A stretch of DNA of 64,000 nucleotides from JAXGXQ01 sp040772685 (lineage in GTDB: Bacteria; Bacillota; Clostridia; Saccharofermentanales; UBA5734), in NCBI GenBank assembly GCA_040772685.1, contig JAXGXQ010000001.1, forward strand, positions 186,001 through 250,000, given 5' to 3'. Shown in pieces: positions 32,967 to 42,202 of the stretch. The stretch's first letter is position 1, and the number at the start of each line of letters is the position of its first letter. The translations under genes were made by a program, and so were the position numbers. Under the pieces are notes generated by a model. The model was not told where the DNA came from. It made no database searches and was given only the letters and a program-made list of their open reading frames with translations.

Positions 32967-34874
32967 CTATTGTCTGTTTTTCAGGCGGCGCCATAAAGTG
33001 GTTCTGCTGATCCCCAGTTCACGGGCCAGTTCCTCGCGGGTCAGATCGCGGTCCTTGAGCAAAGAGTGCAGCTTCGACTGCGTTTCCGGCTGCTTTTCTT
33101 GCTGTAACTGCTGCTTTTCCAAATTAACATTCAAAGTATCAAGAACATCCTGCCGGCTGATCACATTACTGCTGCTCAGCACAAATAAACGGTCACAGAT
33201 ATTGCGCAGCTCGCGCACATTTCCTTTCCAGGCATGTTGCGCTAACTCTTCAATCGCAGACTGTTCGAAGGTTATGGCTTCTAAACGGCCGTTTTCCCGG
33301 TTGTTTATTTCCGAAAACAACAGTACCAGGTCGGCAATGTCCTCCTGCCGCTGGCGCAGAGGCGGCAGTGTGAGGCTGAGGATATCAAGGCGGTAGAGCA
33401 GATCCTCGCGGAATAGCCCCGCCGCGGCAAGCTGGGGTAAGCTGACATTAGTAGCCGCGATTATGCGCACATCAATCGGGATGATCTTCTCATCGCCCAG
33501 TTTGCGGATCTCCTTTTCTTCCAGTACCCGTAACAGCTTAGCCTGCTGCGCTAAAGGCAGCTCGGAAATTTCGTCGAGAAACAAGGTGCCCCGGTGCGCA
33601 AGTTCAAACAAACCAATCTTGCCGCCTTTCAAGGCGCCGGTAAAGCTGCCTTCCACATAACCGAACAGCTCACTTTCGATCAGGTTTTCCGAAATTGTCG
33701 CGCAGTTCAAAGCCACGAATGGCTGTTCACGGCGGCTGCTGTAGTTGTGAATGCTTTGGGCAAATAACTCCTTGCCAGTACCGGTTTCTCCCGTGATCAA
33801 GACATCGTGTTCAGTGCGGGCGTAGCGCTTTGCCGCTTCAACAGCTTTACGCATCGGCTTGCTCTCGCCTACGATGTGCTCAAAATTATACTTTGCCACC
33901 AGCCCTTTCTGGCTAAGTTTCTGGCGAACAGCTATTTCAGCCTTCTGCAAGTGGTCGACAGACTGCAGGATAAGTACCGCGCCTTCCTTAACCCCTTCCA
34001 CACTGATCGGGAGCGCCCGTACCACAACCATGCGGTTGCCAAGCTTGCGGATTACAGTATCTCCGCCGAAACGACTGGCAGAACCTGTTGACTCGCCGGG
34101 GCTTGCTGAACCTTGAGCGGGAAGTATGCCTTTACCGAGAAAATCCTCCAGGTTTCGCCCCTGAATGTTAATACTGCCAATATCCAGCATCCGACGGCTG
34201 ATTTTATTCATGAATAAAACTTGCTGATTTTGATCGACCGCAATAATTCCTTCGCCGATCGATTCAATCATCGTATTAATCAATACATTGCGCCTTTTTT
34301 CAGCCCGGCTGGCATAAATGGCGGCGAGCGCCTCGTTAATGGCGTTCTTAATAGCTTCATCGCCGCTTTCAATGACATACGCTTCCACGCCGGCATCATT
34401 AGCAAAACGGGTAACAGTACCGCCGGCAACGACGGCGTCATGGCAGCCGCCGGCCTTAATCCGCTGCACAGCCTCCTGTCCCTCTTTTTCATTGCTGATT
34501 TTGAAAAAATCAATCTTGATTCGGAAAGCCCGTTCAATAAAATTCACATCTACAAATGTATTATGAGTCAGGACTATAGCCAGGCGCTTTACGTGTTTGG
34601 TATCGATCGTTTTTTGAACTGCTTTGATAATATCGTAACCAGTAACGGCAATTTCTATCAGTTGTATGTCGTGGGCATGCCTCCGCAAAGCATCGTAAGT
34701 CATACCGCGGGCGATCATAATATCGCTGTTCCAATCGCGGGTGGCATCCAATTGAATTTCCGTTGCCTCATACAACTCAAACTGAACATCTTCCGGAATA
34801 GCCATTCCTGCTAGAATACGGTTGATTTGGGCTTGGTCACTCAGGTAGGGAATTATGTAGGAAATTCTGGTCAT
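32967..34874 (-). CDS. Sigma-54-dependent enhancer-binding activator, PrpR type
   Basis: 635 residues. The N-terminal about 190 are a PrpR-N ligand-sensing domain (IQLIEIAVTGYDIIKAVQ, VAGGTVTRFANDAG). A PAS domain follows (IIAVDQNQQVLFMNKISRRM), then the AAA+ domain with Walker A GETGTGKELFAQ and the sigma-54 contact loop GSFTGAL, and a Fis-type HTH at the C-terminus (LTREELARELGISRTTLWRR). GGAGG upstream fixes the ATG at 34874. It is divergent from rpoN and near the pdxA-tct operon, which I infer to be its target. Confidence 0.92.
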   Translation of the reverse strand: MTRISYIIPYLSDQAQINRILAGMAIPEDVQFELYEATEIQLDATRDWNSDIMIARGMTYDALRRHAHDIQLIEIAVTGYDIIKAVQKTIDTKHVKRLAIVLTHNTFVDVNFIERAFRIKIDFFKISNEKEGQEAVQRIKAGGCHDAVVAGGTVTRFANDAGVEAYVIESGDEAIKNAINEALAAIYASRAEKRRNVLINTMIESIGEGIIAVDQNQQVLFMNKISRRMLDIGSINIQGRNLEDFLGKGILPAQGSASPGESTGSASRFGGDTVIRKLGNRMVVVRALPISVEGVKEGAVLILQSVDHLQKAEIAVRQKLSQKGLVAKYNFEHIVGESKPMRKAVEAAKRYARTEHDVLITGETGTGKELFAQSIHNYSSRREQPFVALNCATISENLIESELFGYVEGSFTGALKGGKIGLFELAHRGTLFLDEISELPLAQQAKLLRVLEEKEIRKLGDEKIIPIDVRIIAATNVSLPQLAAAGLFREDLLYRLDILSLTLPPLRQRQEDIADLVLLFSEINNRENGRLEAITFEQSAIEELAQHAWKGNVRELRNICDRLFVLSSSNVISRQDVLDTLNVNLEKQQLQQEKQPETQSKLHSLLKDRDLTREELARELGISRTTLWRRLKNRQ

Positions 34875-35096
34875 GGTACCCTCCAAAATTGGTTTTGGCG
34901 GCTTTCAAGGGGTAAATTGTCTGCAAACAACAGCCGATTTGCCTGCAACCTCAGTATAGCGGAAAATTACCAAGCCGTACCGTAGATTGCCCGGATGAGA
35001 AAAATCCGCTATCCTGACGTTACAATTGATGCAGTGAAAATATGTCAACAAACTGCTTTGCCTGACATAACCCTAATTAATCCGGAGGCTTCCCCT

Positions 35097-36368
35097 TTGA
35101 ACGTATCTCTTGAAATCCGTAAAAAACTGGCCCAGCAGCTGACGCTGTCGCCGCAAATGATTCAATCGATCCAGATCCTGGCGCTTGGTATAGCCGACCT
35201 GCATGAGCTGGTGGCGGCTGAAGTTGAACGTAATCCAGTGCTGGAGTTTCTCCCTGTTTGGGAACCTCGTGCCGATGGACTGACTTTACTTGAGAATCTG
35301 ACCCGTGCTGCCGCACCGGGTTTGCGGGACGATTTGCGTTTCCAGCTGCATGTTTCCTCACTCAGCGGCCTTGATGTTCAAATCGGCGAATACATCATCA
35401 ATTGTGTGGATGAACGAGGGTATCTGACAGAGACAGTGCCAGATATAGCTTCGCAGCTGCAGACAACGCCTGATAACGTTAATAAAGTCCTCAACGTGAT
35501 CCGCGGTTTTGAGCCGATTGGGGTTGCGGCCTTTGATATTAAGGATTGCCTCGTGCGGCAGTTGCAGGCGATGAAAAATCCAGACCCGATCGCGCGGGAT
35601 TTGATTGAGAACTATCTAGACGACCTGGGGCATGAACGTTATCAAAAGATCAGCCGCGAAAGCGGCTATACCGGAAAACAAATCCAGGCCTCGTTAAAAA
35701 TAATCAAGTCTTTGCGGCTTTACCCAGGTGAATCCTATGGTTCCGAGGATGTCCGTTGGGTATTACCGGAGGTTCAGTTTGCGGTTGAGGATCATCAGGT
35801 GTCAGTCAGCCTTTACAATGAATTGCCAACCGTCAAGCTGAACGAAGCTTATACCGACTTAAGTATAGTCAGCGACAGTGATGACGAAACCGCCGCCGAA
35901 TATATCCGCGAAGCGGTTGCCCGGGCCAATTGGCTGGTTCAGGCACTCGGCCAGCGCCGTTCCACCTTGCTGGCTGTATCCAGCGCGATCGCGGTTCATC
36001 AGCGAACCCATTTCCTGGCGGGCACCCCACCGGTACCGCTGAATCTGGAAACAATTGCTTCTGACCTCGGGATTGCGATTTCGACAGTCAGCCGGGCCAT
36101 AAGCGAGCGTTACTACTTGTTCAACCGCAAAATCTATCCGTTTAGGGATTTGTTCCCATCACGCCTGCAGCATGGCGAATCGGACGCGCTGATAAAAGCG
36201 GAGATTCAGCGCCTGATTGCAGCTGAAGACCGCAGGTCGCCCCTGAGCGACCAGAAAATTACCGATATTCTGGAAAAACGCGGAGTTTCGATTGCCCGGC
36301 GCACAGTTGCTAAATACCGTACAGAACTTGGGATTGATACAGCAAGCAAACGCCGTGATCCGGGCTGA
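35097..36368 (+). CDS. rpoN: RNA polymerase sigma-54 factor
   Basis: 423 residues. The activator-interacting region I is at the N-terminus (LAQQLTLSPQMIQSIQILAL), then the core-binding domain, the HTH (LGIAISTVSRAISERYY) and the RpoN box near the C-terminus (ARRTVAKYR). I start it at TTG 35097 because CCGGAGG lies at 35082-35088 and the protein then begins right at region I. The longer frame from ATG 34995 adds 34 unconserved residues. It directs polymerase to -24/-12 promoters; one such promoter is present at 40776-40791. Confidence 0.94.
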   Translation: MNVSLEIRKKLAQQLTLSPQMIQSIQILALGIADLHELVAAEVERNPVLEFLPVWEPRADGLTLLENLTRAAAPGLRDDLRFQLHVSSLSGLDVQIGEYIINCVDERGYLTETVPDIASQLQTTPDNVNKVLNVIRGFEPIGVAAFDIKDCLVRQLQAMKNPDPIARDLIENYLDDLGHERYQKISRESGYTGKQIQASLKIIKSLRLYPGESYGSEDVRWVLPEVQFAVEDHQVSVSLYNELPTVKLNEAYTDLSIVSDSDDETAAEYIREAVARANWLVQALGQRRSTLLAVSSAIAVHQRTHFLAGTPPVPLNLETIASDLGIAISTVSRAISERYYLFNRKIYPFRDLFPSRLQHGESDALIKAEIQRLIAAEDRRSPLSDQKITDILEKRGVSIARRTVAKYRTELGIDTASKRRDPG

Positions 36369-36433
36369 ATGCACGAATCACGGCGTCGGAGAGTAATTGT
36401 CGGAGCTGTTGATTAAGTAAAGTTACAACGCAA

Positions 36434-37504
36434 TTATACTTTTTGAGCTGCTGCACGTATCAGTTTGTCCCGTTTGGCCATCCGGATAGCAATACGGTAA
36501 GCTTCTTCACTTGCCCCAACCTTGGCTATACCACGTCCGGCAATGTCATAAGCAGTGCCATGAGCTGGCGTGGTAATCGCATAAGGCAGGCCAGCCGCCA
36601 CTGTTACACCGCGCTCAAAACCGCGCAGTTTAAGCGCGATCTGACCCTGGTCGTGATACATGGTCACAACAGCGTCGTATTCACCTTCAAAAGCCTTAAT
36701 AAACAAAGTATCTGCAGGGAATGGGCCCACAACTTTCAGGCCATTGTTATTGGCCTGTTCAATTGCCGGGGCCAGAACCTCGATTTCTTCACGGCCGGTG
36801 GTGCCGCTGTCGCCGCCATGCGGGTTGATGGCGGAAATCGCAATGCGTGGGGCATCAAAGCCGGCTCGGTAAAGCGTTTCATATGCGAGATTGATAGCGT
36901 CCAGCACCCGTTGCGTAGTCAAGTTGGCACTGACAGCTTTCAGGGGGATATGACTGGTAACGCGTGAAGTCCACAGACCATCCAGCACATTCATTTCGCC
37001 GTGGGGTCCGGTAATGCCGAAAAATTCCGCCAGCAGCTCATGTTCACTTTCGAAATTGAATCCGCCCAGCCGCATCGCGGCCTTATTAAGTGGGGCGAAA
37101 ACAAAACCGTCAATGAAACCGTCTTTACAGAAGCCGGCGCACTTCAGCATGATACCAGCTTCCTCGCTGCCAAGTTCAGGTGAAACCTTGCCGATTTGTA
37201 CTGTCGAAGCGTCCATGGTGTTGGTGTGCAGAAGCACCAGGCCCTCCGCGGCCAGGGCATCTTCAATGGAAGTGGCAACCGTGTACGGAAACGAAACATT
37301 AGCTACACGCATACCGGCTTCCAGCACACTTTGGTCGCCTACCAGGATAGGACGCGCGTCCTGCTGCTGCAGAAAGCCGCTGGCTGCGAGTTTGGCAACT
37401 AATTCGGGGCCGATTCCGGCGGCGTCACCGAGTGTAAAGGCAATAACAGGCAGGGATGCGTCGTCTGCCGCACCTACGCGCCGGGGAATATTCAATTGAG
37501 TCAT
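36434..37504 (-). CDS. PdxA-family 4-phospho-hydroxyacid dehydrogenase
   Basis: 356 residues, with the PdxA metal-ligand histidines in NFESEHELLAEFFG, NPHGGDSG and TMYHDQGQIALK. Because it is the last gene of a TctABC transporter operon with a dedicated activator, it is more likely a catabolic PdxA2 (acting on a phosphorylated threonate or erythronate-type acid) than the vitamin B6 enzyme. A DUF1537 kinase, the usual PdxA2 partner, is not in the window. The role is therefore inferred. Confidence 0.85.
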   Translation of the reverse strand: MTQLNIPRRVGAADDASLPVIAFTLGDAAGIGPELVAKLAASGFLQQQDARPILVGDQSVLEAGMRVANVSFPYTVATSIEDALAAEGLVLLHTNTMDASTVQIGKVSPELGSEEAGIMLKCAGFCKDGFIDGFVFAPLNKAAMRLGGFNFESEHELLAEFFGITGPHGEMNVLDGLWTSRVTSHIPLKAVSANLTTQRVLDAINLAYETLYRAGFDAPRIAISAINPHGGDSGTTGREEIEVLAPAIEQANNNGLKVVGPFPADTLFIKAFEGEYDAVVTMYHDQGQIALKLRGFERGVTVAAGLPYAITTPAHGTAYDIAGRGIAKVGASEEAYRIAIRMAKRDKLIRAAAQKV

Positions 37505-37519
37505 GTTGGTTCCTTTCTA

Positions 37520-39043
37520 TCAGCCGCCGTCCAGCACATCGCCTTTAATGGCGTTCTTGCGCTTCAAATAATTGACGACAGTTGGTGCAAGCGTAAAGAG
37601 CAGGATCAGACCGATCAGGACAAATGAGATAGTGCTCTGGAAGAAAATCCCGATATTACCCGCACCCATATCGAAGGACTGGCGGATATACATTTCGAGC
37701 ATTTCTGCCAGTACAAACGACAGAAGCAGGGGAGCTGTGGGAATGTGAGCAAGCTTCAACAAGTAAGCGAAGACGCCGAACCCGATCATCAGCCAGACAT
37801 CAAACATATTGTTATTGGTTGCGAACGTACCGAAAACACATACGGCGGTGATTGAAGGGATCATATACCCGCTGGGAATTTTGATAACGTTCATCAGAAA
37901 TGGAATGCTGGCAATCGCTATTAAAAGGCAGATTATATTGCCGATGTACATGGAGCCGATCAGACCCCAGACAAACTCCTTTTGTGTGGTGAACAGCAGT
38001 GGTCCGGGTTGTAAGCCCCACATCATGAGTCCGCCAAGCAAAACTGCAGATGTACCCGAACCAGGAATACCCAGCGATAATAGTGGAGCAAACGCACCAA
38101 TCGCCGCGCCGTTATTGGAAGATTCGGCTGCGGCTACACCTTCCAGTGCGCCATTACCCATCATGTCTCTGTTTTTATTGATCCGTTTTTCCATAATATA
38201 AGAAAGGAAAGCCGCCATCGTCGCACCGGCGCCCGGCAGGACCCCGACAAAGGTGCCGAAGACACCCTGACGTATGGAAGCAGGCATTATAGCCTTCATT
38301 TCTTCTTTATTGAGCATGCTTTCCTTAATTGTAATGTGCGTAGTTTCTATTTTGGCGAAAGCATCCCGGTTGACAACCATTTCGATAACCTGTCCAAAAC
38401 CGAACATGCCGATTACAATCGGGATCATATTAATGCCGCTGAACAGATTAATATTATTGAAGCTGAAACGAGGCATACCCAGTGCTGCGTCGATCCCGAC
38501 ATTGGAGATCATGATACCGATCATGGTAGCCAGTAAACCGTTGGCAGGTTTATCGCCCAGCACCCAGCCGATTGAGGTAAGTGCCAGCAAAATCAGCCAG
38601 GCCAGGTCCGGAGCTCCGAATTTTAAACCCCAGCGAGCCGCTATAGGGCCAATCATAGTCAGCATCAGCACGCCGATGAAGCCGCCAACCCAACTGGAAA
38701 TGTTAGCAGCGAACAGAGCTTTGCCGGCCTTGCCCTGGCGGGAAAGCGGATAGCCGTCCAGCGCGGTCATAATTGCCGGTGAATCACCGGGGATGTTAAT
38801 TAATATTGCACTGAAAGAGCCGCCGTACATATTAGAATAATAAAGAGCGGCCAACATGATAATAGCTGATGTCGGGTTCATTTTGAAGGTCAGCGGCAGC
38901 AGCAGCGATACACCTGCCAGTGAACCCAGACCTGGCATAGCACCTACAATCAAGCCGATGATCCCGCCGACCAGAGCGGCAAGCAAATTATATGGAGTTA
39001 GCGAGACTGCTATACCTTCCATTAATAGTTGTAATGTTTCCAT
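37520..39043 (-). CDS. tctA: Tripartite tricarboxylate transporter, TctA large membrane subunit
   Basis: 507 residues with about twelve membrane segments. The family signature GAMPGLGSLAGVSLLLPLTF and the second half-repeat with VGVLPGAGATMAAFLSYIME are both present. ATG 39043 follows AGGAGG; the upstream extension of the open frame is not conserved. Takes up a carboxylate with TctB and the periplasm-side TctC lipoprotein. 15 bases separate it from pdxA. Confidence 0.94.
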   Translation of the reverse strand: METLQLLMEGIAVSLTPYNLLAALVGGIIGLIVGAMPGLGSLAGVSLLLPLTFKMNPTSAIIMLAALYYSNMYGGSFSAILINIPGDSPAIMTALDGYPLSRQGKAGKALFAANISSWVGGFIGVLMLTMIGPIAARWGLKFGAPDLAWLILLALTSIGWVLGDKPANGLLATMIGIMISNVGIDAALGMPRFSFNNINLFSGINMIPIVIGMFGFGQVIEMVVNRDAFAKIETTHITIKESMLNKEEMKAIMPASIRQGVFGTFVGVLPGAGATMAAFLSYIMEKRINKNRDMMGNGALEGVAAAESSNNGAAIGAFAPLLSLGIPGSGTSAVLLGGLMMWGLQPGPLLFTTQKEFVWGLIGSMYIGNIICLLIAIASIPFLMNVIKIPSGYMIPSITAVCVFGTFATNNNMFDVWLMIGFGVFAYLLKLAHIPTAPLLLSFVLAEMLEMYIRQSFDMGAGNIGIFFQSTISFVLIGLILLFTLAPTVVNYLKRKNAIKGDVLDGG

Positions 39044-39113
39044 GGAACCTCCTGTTTTTGGATTAACAAACGCAGCCGTGGCGTAATAAGAAACGGCCTT
39101 AGCTGCCTGCTTA

Positions 39114-39551
39114 TTAGAGCAAGCCCAACAAGCCCTGCGGCAGTGGCGTCTGAAGCCAGAGCACAAATATCGCGTAAAGTACTCCAGGCCAGATTATTGC
39201 CACAGTCAGGCTATTGCGCAACGGCATTTTTTCAAACAGGAATAACCAAAGGAAAACAAAAATAACTATACTTATCGTGACCCCAACCAGATAACTGGCC
39301 AACACAGTGACAATAAGAGCTCCAACCGGCAGTAATGCCTTAATGTCAAATTTATCACCTTCGGATTTTTTCAAATCTTTAATCAAAACAGCAAGGCTTA
39401 ACAGTATACAAAAGCCGCCGGCAAGGAGTGGCAGGAAGCCAGGGCCGGGTCCTTTGCGGACCCACAGTCCGATTCTCAGCGCTTCGATGCACCAGTAAGC
39501 GCCAAGAATAATTAAGCCGATTAAAATAAGCTTTTTCGCATTTAGTTTCAT
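39114..39551 (-). CDS. tctB: Tripartite tricarboxylate transporter, TctB small membrane subunit
   Basis: 145 residues with four membrane helices: LILIGLIILGAYWCIEAL, FLPLLAGGFCILLSLAVLI, then an LLPVGALIVTVLASYLVG pair and the final VAIIWPGVLYAIFVLWL. This fits TctB, and it lies between tctC and tctA as usual. Confidence 0.88.
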   Translation of the reverse strand: MKLNAKKLILIGLIILGAYWCIEALRIGLWVRKGPGPGFLPLLAGGFCILLSLAVLIKDLKKSEGDKFDIKALLPVGALIVTVLASYLVGVTISIVIFVFLWLFLFEKMPLRNSLTVAIIWPGVLYAIFVLWLQTPLPQGLLGLL

Positions 39552-39629
39552 GATCAGAAAACCTCACTCCAGATATTTAACAGGAGCAGCTCTCGCGATC
39601 GTACCAGCGACCGCGAGAGCGCCGGATGG

Positions 39630-40718
39630 TTAATCAGTAATTACGCCAACTTCTTTGAAAATGCTGGTGTATTTCTCAACTTCACCTTCCCAGAAGGTTT
39701 TTGCCTGGGCGGCGGTCATGTAGGTGGCTGTCAGATGATTCTTGGCAATGTAGTCATTCTTCCATTTGTCAGTTTCGGTAACTTTCTTGATCATTTCATC
39801 ATAGAAAGCAATGGCTTCAGCTGACATTCCTGGAGGGCCGGAAAGAGCGCGGACTTCGGTAACGACGATGTCTTTATAGCCGATTTCCGCCATGGTACGG
39901 GCATCCTTAAATTCGCCTTCAACACGCCTTTCACCGAAAGCAGCGATCGGGGTAACATCACCGGACTGGATCTGGCCTATGCTTTCAGACGGGTTGAAGA
40001 TGCCGGCATCAATGTGACCACCCAGCAGGGCTGTCATGGCTTCACCGGAGCTGTTAAATTGAACATAGGAGAATTCAACGCCCATGTATTTGTTCATCAT
40101 TTCGAAAGCAAGGTGGTCGGTGTTGCCGCGCTGTGAGCCACCGATGGTGACTTTGCCCGGGTTTGCTTTTACGGCAGTAACCAGTTCTTCAACGGTTTTG
40201 TATTTGGCTGTTTTGGCATTGATGCCGAGTGTCAGGTTATCAAAGGCGACTACCTGCAGATCGGTCAAATCAGAAGCCTTAATCGGCGACTTGTTGACGA
40301 GAGCTGACATAACCTGGCCATTATGGAGAACCATAAGAGTGGTGTTGTTGCCTTTCTTCTGTGCTACATAAGAGAAGGCTGTTGCACCGGATCCGCCGGG
40401 CATGTTATTGACTTTGAAATTCTTTGGGGAGAATTTATTGGTGAAAGCGATGTCAGAAATTGTTCTGGCATTCAGGTCGGAACCGCCGCCGGCCGCTGAA
40501 GGAACTACGAATTCAATTTCTGTGTCGGGCTGCCAGGCAGGGGCAGCAGTTGTGGTTGCCTTAGTGGTACCAGCGGTTGTTCCAGCTGTTGTACCGGCGG
40601 TCGTCCCGGCGGTTGTACCCTTTGTGGTTGCTGTTGTGGTTGTGGCTGTTGTGCCGCAGCCGGTCAGCACCGCAAAAACAATCAGTAATGCGACTAGAAT
40701 GGTGATGCGCTTTTTCAT
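39630..40718 (-). CDS. tctC: Tripartite tricarboxylate transporter, TctC substrate-binding lipoprotein
   Basis: 362 residues. A lipoprotein signal with lipobox LTGC at about residues 18-21 precedes a Thr/Gly/Ala linker containing four near-identical AGTT units. The TctC/Bug fold follows (EIEFVVPSAAGGGSDLNART, then NMPGGSGATAF and GSQRGNTDHLAFEMM). It captures the carboxylate outside the membrane. First gene of the tctC-tctB-tctA-pdxA operon, behind a sigma-54 promoter. Confidence 0.93.
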   Translation of the reverse strand: MKKRITILVALLIVFAVLTGCGTTATTTTATTKGTTAGTTAGTTAGTTAGTTKATTTAAPAWQPDTEIEFVVPSAAGGGSDLNARTISDIAFTNKFSPKNFKVNNMPGGSGATAFSYVAQKKGNNTTLMVLHNGQVMSALVNKSPIKASDLTDLQVVAFDNLTLGINAKTAKYKTVEELVTAVKANPGKVTIGGSQRGNTDHLAFEMMNKYMGVEFSYVQFNSSGEAMTALLGGHIDAGIFNPSESIGQIQSGDVTPIAAFGERRVEGEFKDARTMAEIGYKDIVVTEVRALSGPPGMSAEAIAFYDEMIKKVTETDKWKNDYIAKNHLTATYMTAAQAKTFWEGEVEKYTSIFKEVGVITD

Positions 40719-40775
40719 GAAGATCCTCCATTTTTTTATTGTCCTGCTGAACAGGACTGTCTTACTCTTATACCT

Positions 40776-40791
40776 AGCAAATTACGTGCCA
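40776..40791 (-). promoter_or_regulatory. Sigma-54 (-24/-12) promoter of the tct-pdxA operon
   Basis: On the minus strand the sequence reads TGGCACG-TAAT-TTGCT, an exact match to the sigma-54 consensus TGGCACG-N4-TTGC(A/T). It lies 57 bases upstream of tctC. An imperfect hairpin, GTCCTG-CTGAA-CAGGAC, lies in the leader at 40741-40757. Confidence 0.9.
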
Positions 40792-40953
40792 ACTTATCTC
40801 TGTCGAGAAAAAAACGCTTGGGAACGGGAAACTGACTAAAACCAAAATTGCAAAATTGTGCAACCCAACCAGTTGAACTGATATTACCTACTGACATAAA
40901 TACCAAAAGATGCTCATTGATCATTAAAATTTGGGTAGAATTAATGCATAGAT

Positions 40954-40988
40954 TGCAACATATGAAACATTATGTTTCAAATATTGCA
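40954..40988. promoter_or_regulatory. 35-bp palindrome, likely enhancer site of the PrpR-type activator
   Basis: A perfect core TGAAACAT-T-ATGTTTCA (40963-40979) is extended on both sides by TGCAA-type arms. In total only two of seventeen base pairs break the symmetry. Its centre is about 180 bases upstream of the -24 element, the usual distance of sigma-54 enhancers. The rest of the 402-base gap (40719-41120) shows no gene. Confidence 0.7.
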
Positions 40989-41120
40989 GAATAAAATCGA
41001 ATTTCAGAGTTCGGGAATACTTCAGATACACTTACTTTACCTGCAATTGTTTCTCTGCTTAGCATAATGGATAATAGAATCAGCTTGTCAAGTAAAATGA
41101 GTTGGAAAGCAGGTGTTGAA

Positions 41121-42032
41121 ATGAATAAGGATTATATACCACTTGAAAATATTGTTGAGCTTGCCGCCATTGGCCGCGCCGATAATCCGCTGCCCAGGCA
41201 CGAAATATTGCTTAGAGCAGCGGCAATAAATTTGCCTTCTGCGGTTGAAGATAAAGAAAAGGTCGCTCTGCTGCTGGTGGATCCTCAACAAGATTTCATG
41301 GAGCAGGGTTCGCTGGGAGTCCCGGGTTCCCACGCGGATATGGCGCGCACGATCAATTTTATCTACCAGCACCTCAACAAAATCAGTCAGATATTTATTT
41401 CGCTTGACCATCACGACCCTTATCAAATCTTCCATCCCTGCTGGTGGACGGATGCCGCTGGCGGACCGGTTTCGCCCTACACAGTAATACGTGCACAAGA
41501 CGTTGCTGCCGGCCGTTGGCTTGCAGTGTACGAGCCTGAGCGAAGCTTGCAATACGTTGAAGCGCTGGAGCGCGAAGCTCGCAAAGAACTGGTTGTCTGG
41601 CCGTATCATTGCCTGCAGGCCACAACCGGCGCTGCCATGGAAAACCAGCTTGCCAACATGGTTTATTTTCATGCTGTAGCCAGGCAGTCGCCTCCGGTAA
41701 GAGTACAAAAAGGTTTTGACCCCTTAACCGAAATGTACGGCATATTCGGGCCGGAAGTTGGCCCGGCAAGCAGCATCAATCAGCAGCTGTTAAATCAGCT
41801 TGCTGCCTACGACCGCATTCTGGTTGCAGGTCAGGCTAAGTCCCACTGTGTGCTCGCCAGCATCGAGCAGTTCACCAGACATTTTGCCGCGGAGCCTGAA
41901 ATCACAAGCAAGCTTTACCTGCTGGAAGATTGTATGAGTGTGATCCCGGGTTATGAGGAATCAACAGAAGCTGCTTTAGCAGAATTTGCCCGCTTGTATA
42001 AAGTGAACCGAATCACAAGCGTAGAAATTTAA
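41121..42032 (+). CDS. Isochorismatase-like cysteine hydrolase
   Basis: 303 residues. The catalytic Asp is in LLVDPQQDFMEQGSL, the metal-binding region is in ISLDHHDPYQIFHP, and the nucleophile Cys is in AGQAKSHCVLAS. It resembles nicotinamidase-type enzymes but is longer, with a central segment (AAGRWLAVYEPERSLQYVEA) and an extra N-terminus. Amide or vinyl-ether hydrolysis is likely; the substrate is unknown. ATG 41121 has AGGTG upstream; an ATG at 41067 is possible. Confidence 0.8.
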   Translation: MNKDYIPLENIVELAAIGRADNPLPRHEILLRAAAINLPSAVEDKEKVALLLVDPQQDFMEQGSLGVPGSHADMARTINFIYQHLNKISQIFISLDHHDPYQIFHPCWWTDAAGGPVSPYTVIRAQDVAAGRWLAVYEPERSLQYVEALEREARKELVVWPYHCLQATTGAAMENQLANMVYFHAVARQSPPVRVQKGFDPLTEMYGIFGPEVGPASSINQQLLNQLAAYDRILVAGQAKSHCVLASIEQFTRHFAAEPEITSKLYLLEDCMSVIPGYEESTEAALAEFARLYKVNRITSVEI

Positions 42033-42077
42033 AAACGGTTTCAGTAGAAATTAAATAACGGCTTCAGAAGAAATTTA

Positions 42078-42114
42078 AAACGGCTTCAGCGGTAAAACCA
42101 GACTGAAGCCGTTT
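42078..42114. terminator. Bidirectional terminator hairpin
   Basis: AAACGGCTTCAG (42078-42089) and CTGAAGCCGTTT (42103-42114), a perfect 12-bp stem between convergent genes, with T-rich sequence on both outer sides. Two partial copies of the left arm (AACGG(T/C)TTCAG) precede it at about 42033-42070. Confidence 0.85.
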
Positions 42115-42202
42115 AATTGGTTATTTGTTTTTTGCTGTTCAGAATTACTTTTGAGTCAGAATTTCACTGTTATTACCAGAAATTATTGTATCTTGCCAGA
42201 AT

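Noticed and set aside
40402..40839. 145-residue plus-strand frame opposite tctC
   Set aside because: It is the antisense of the Thr-rich linker and signal peptide of tctC; composition is artificial (Val/Pro repeats).
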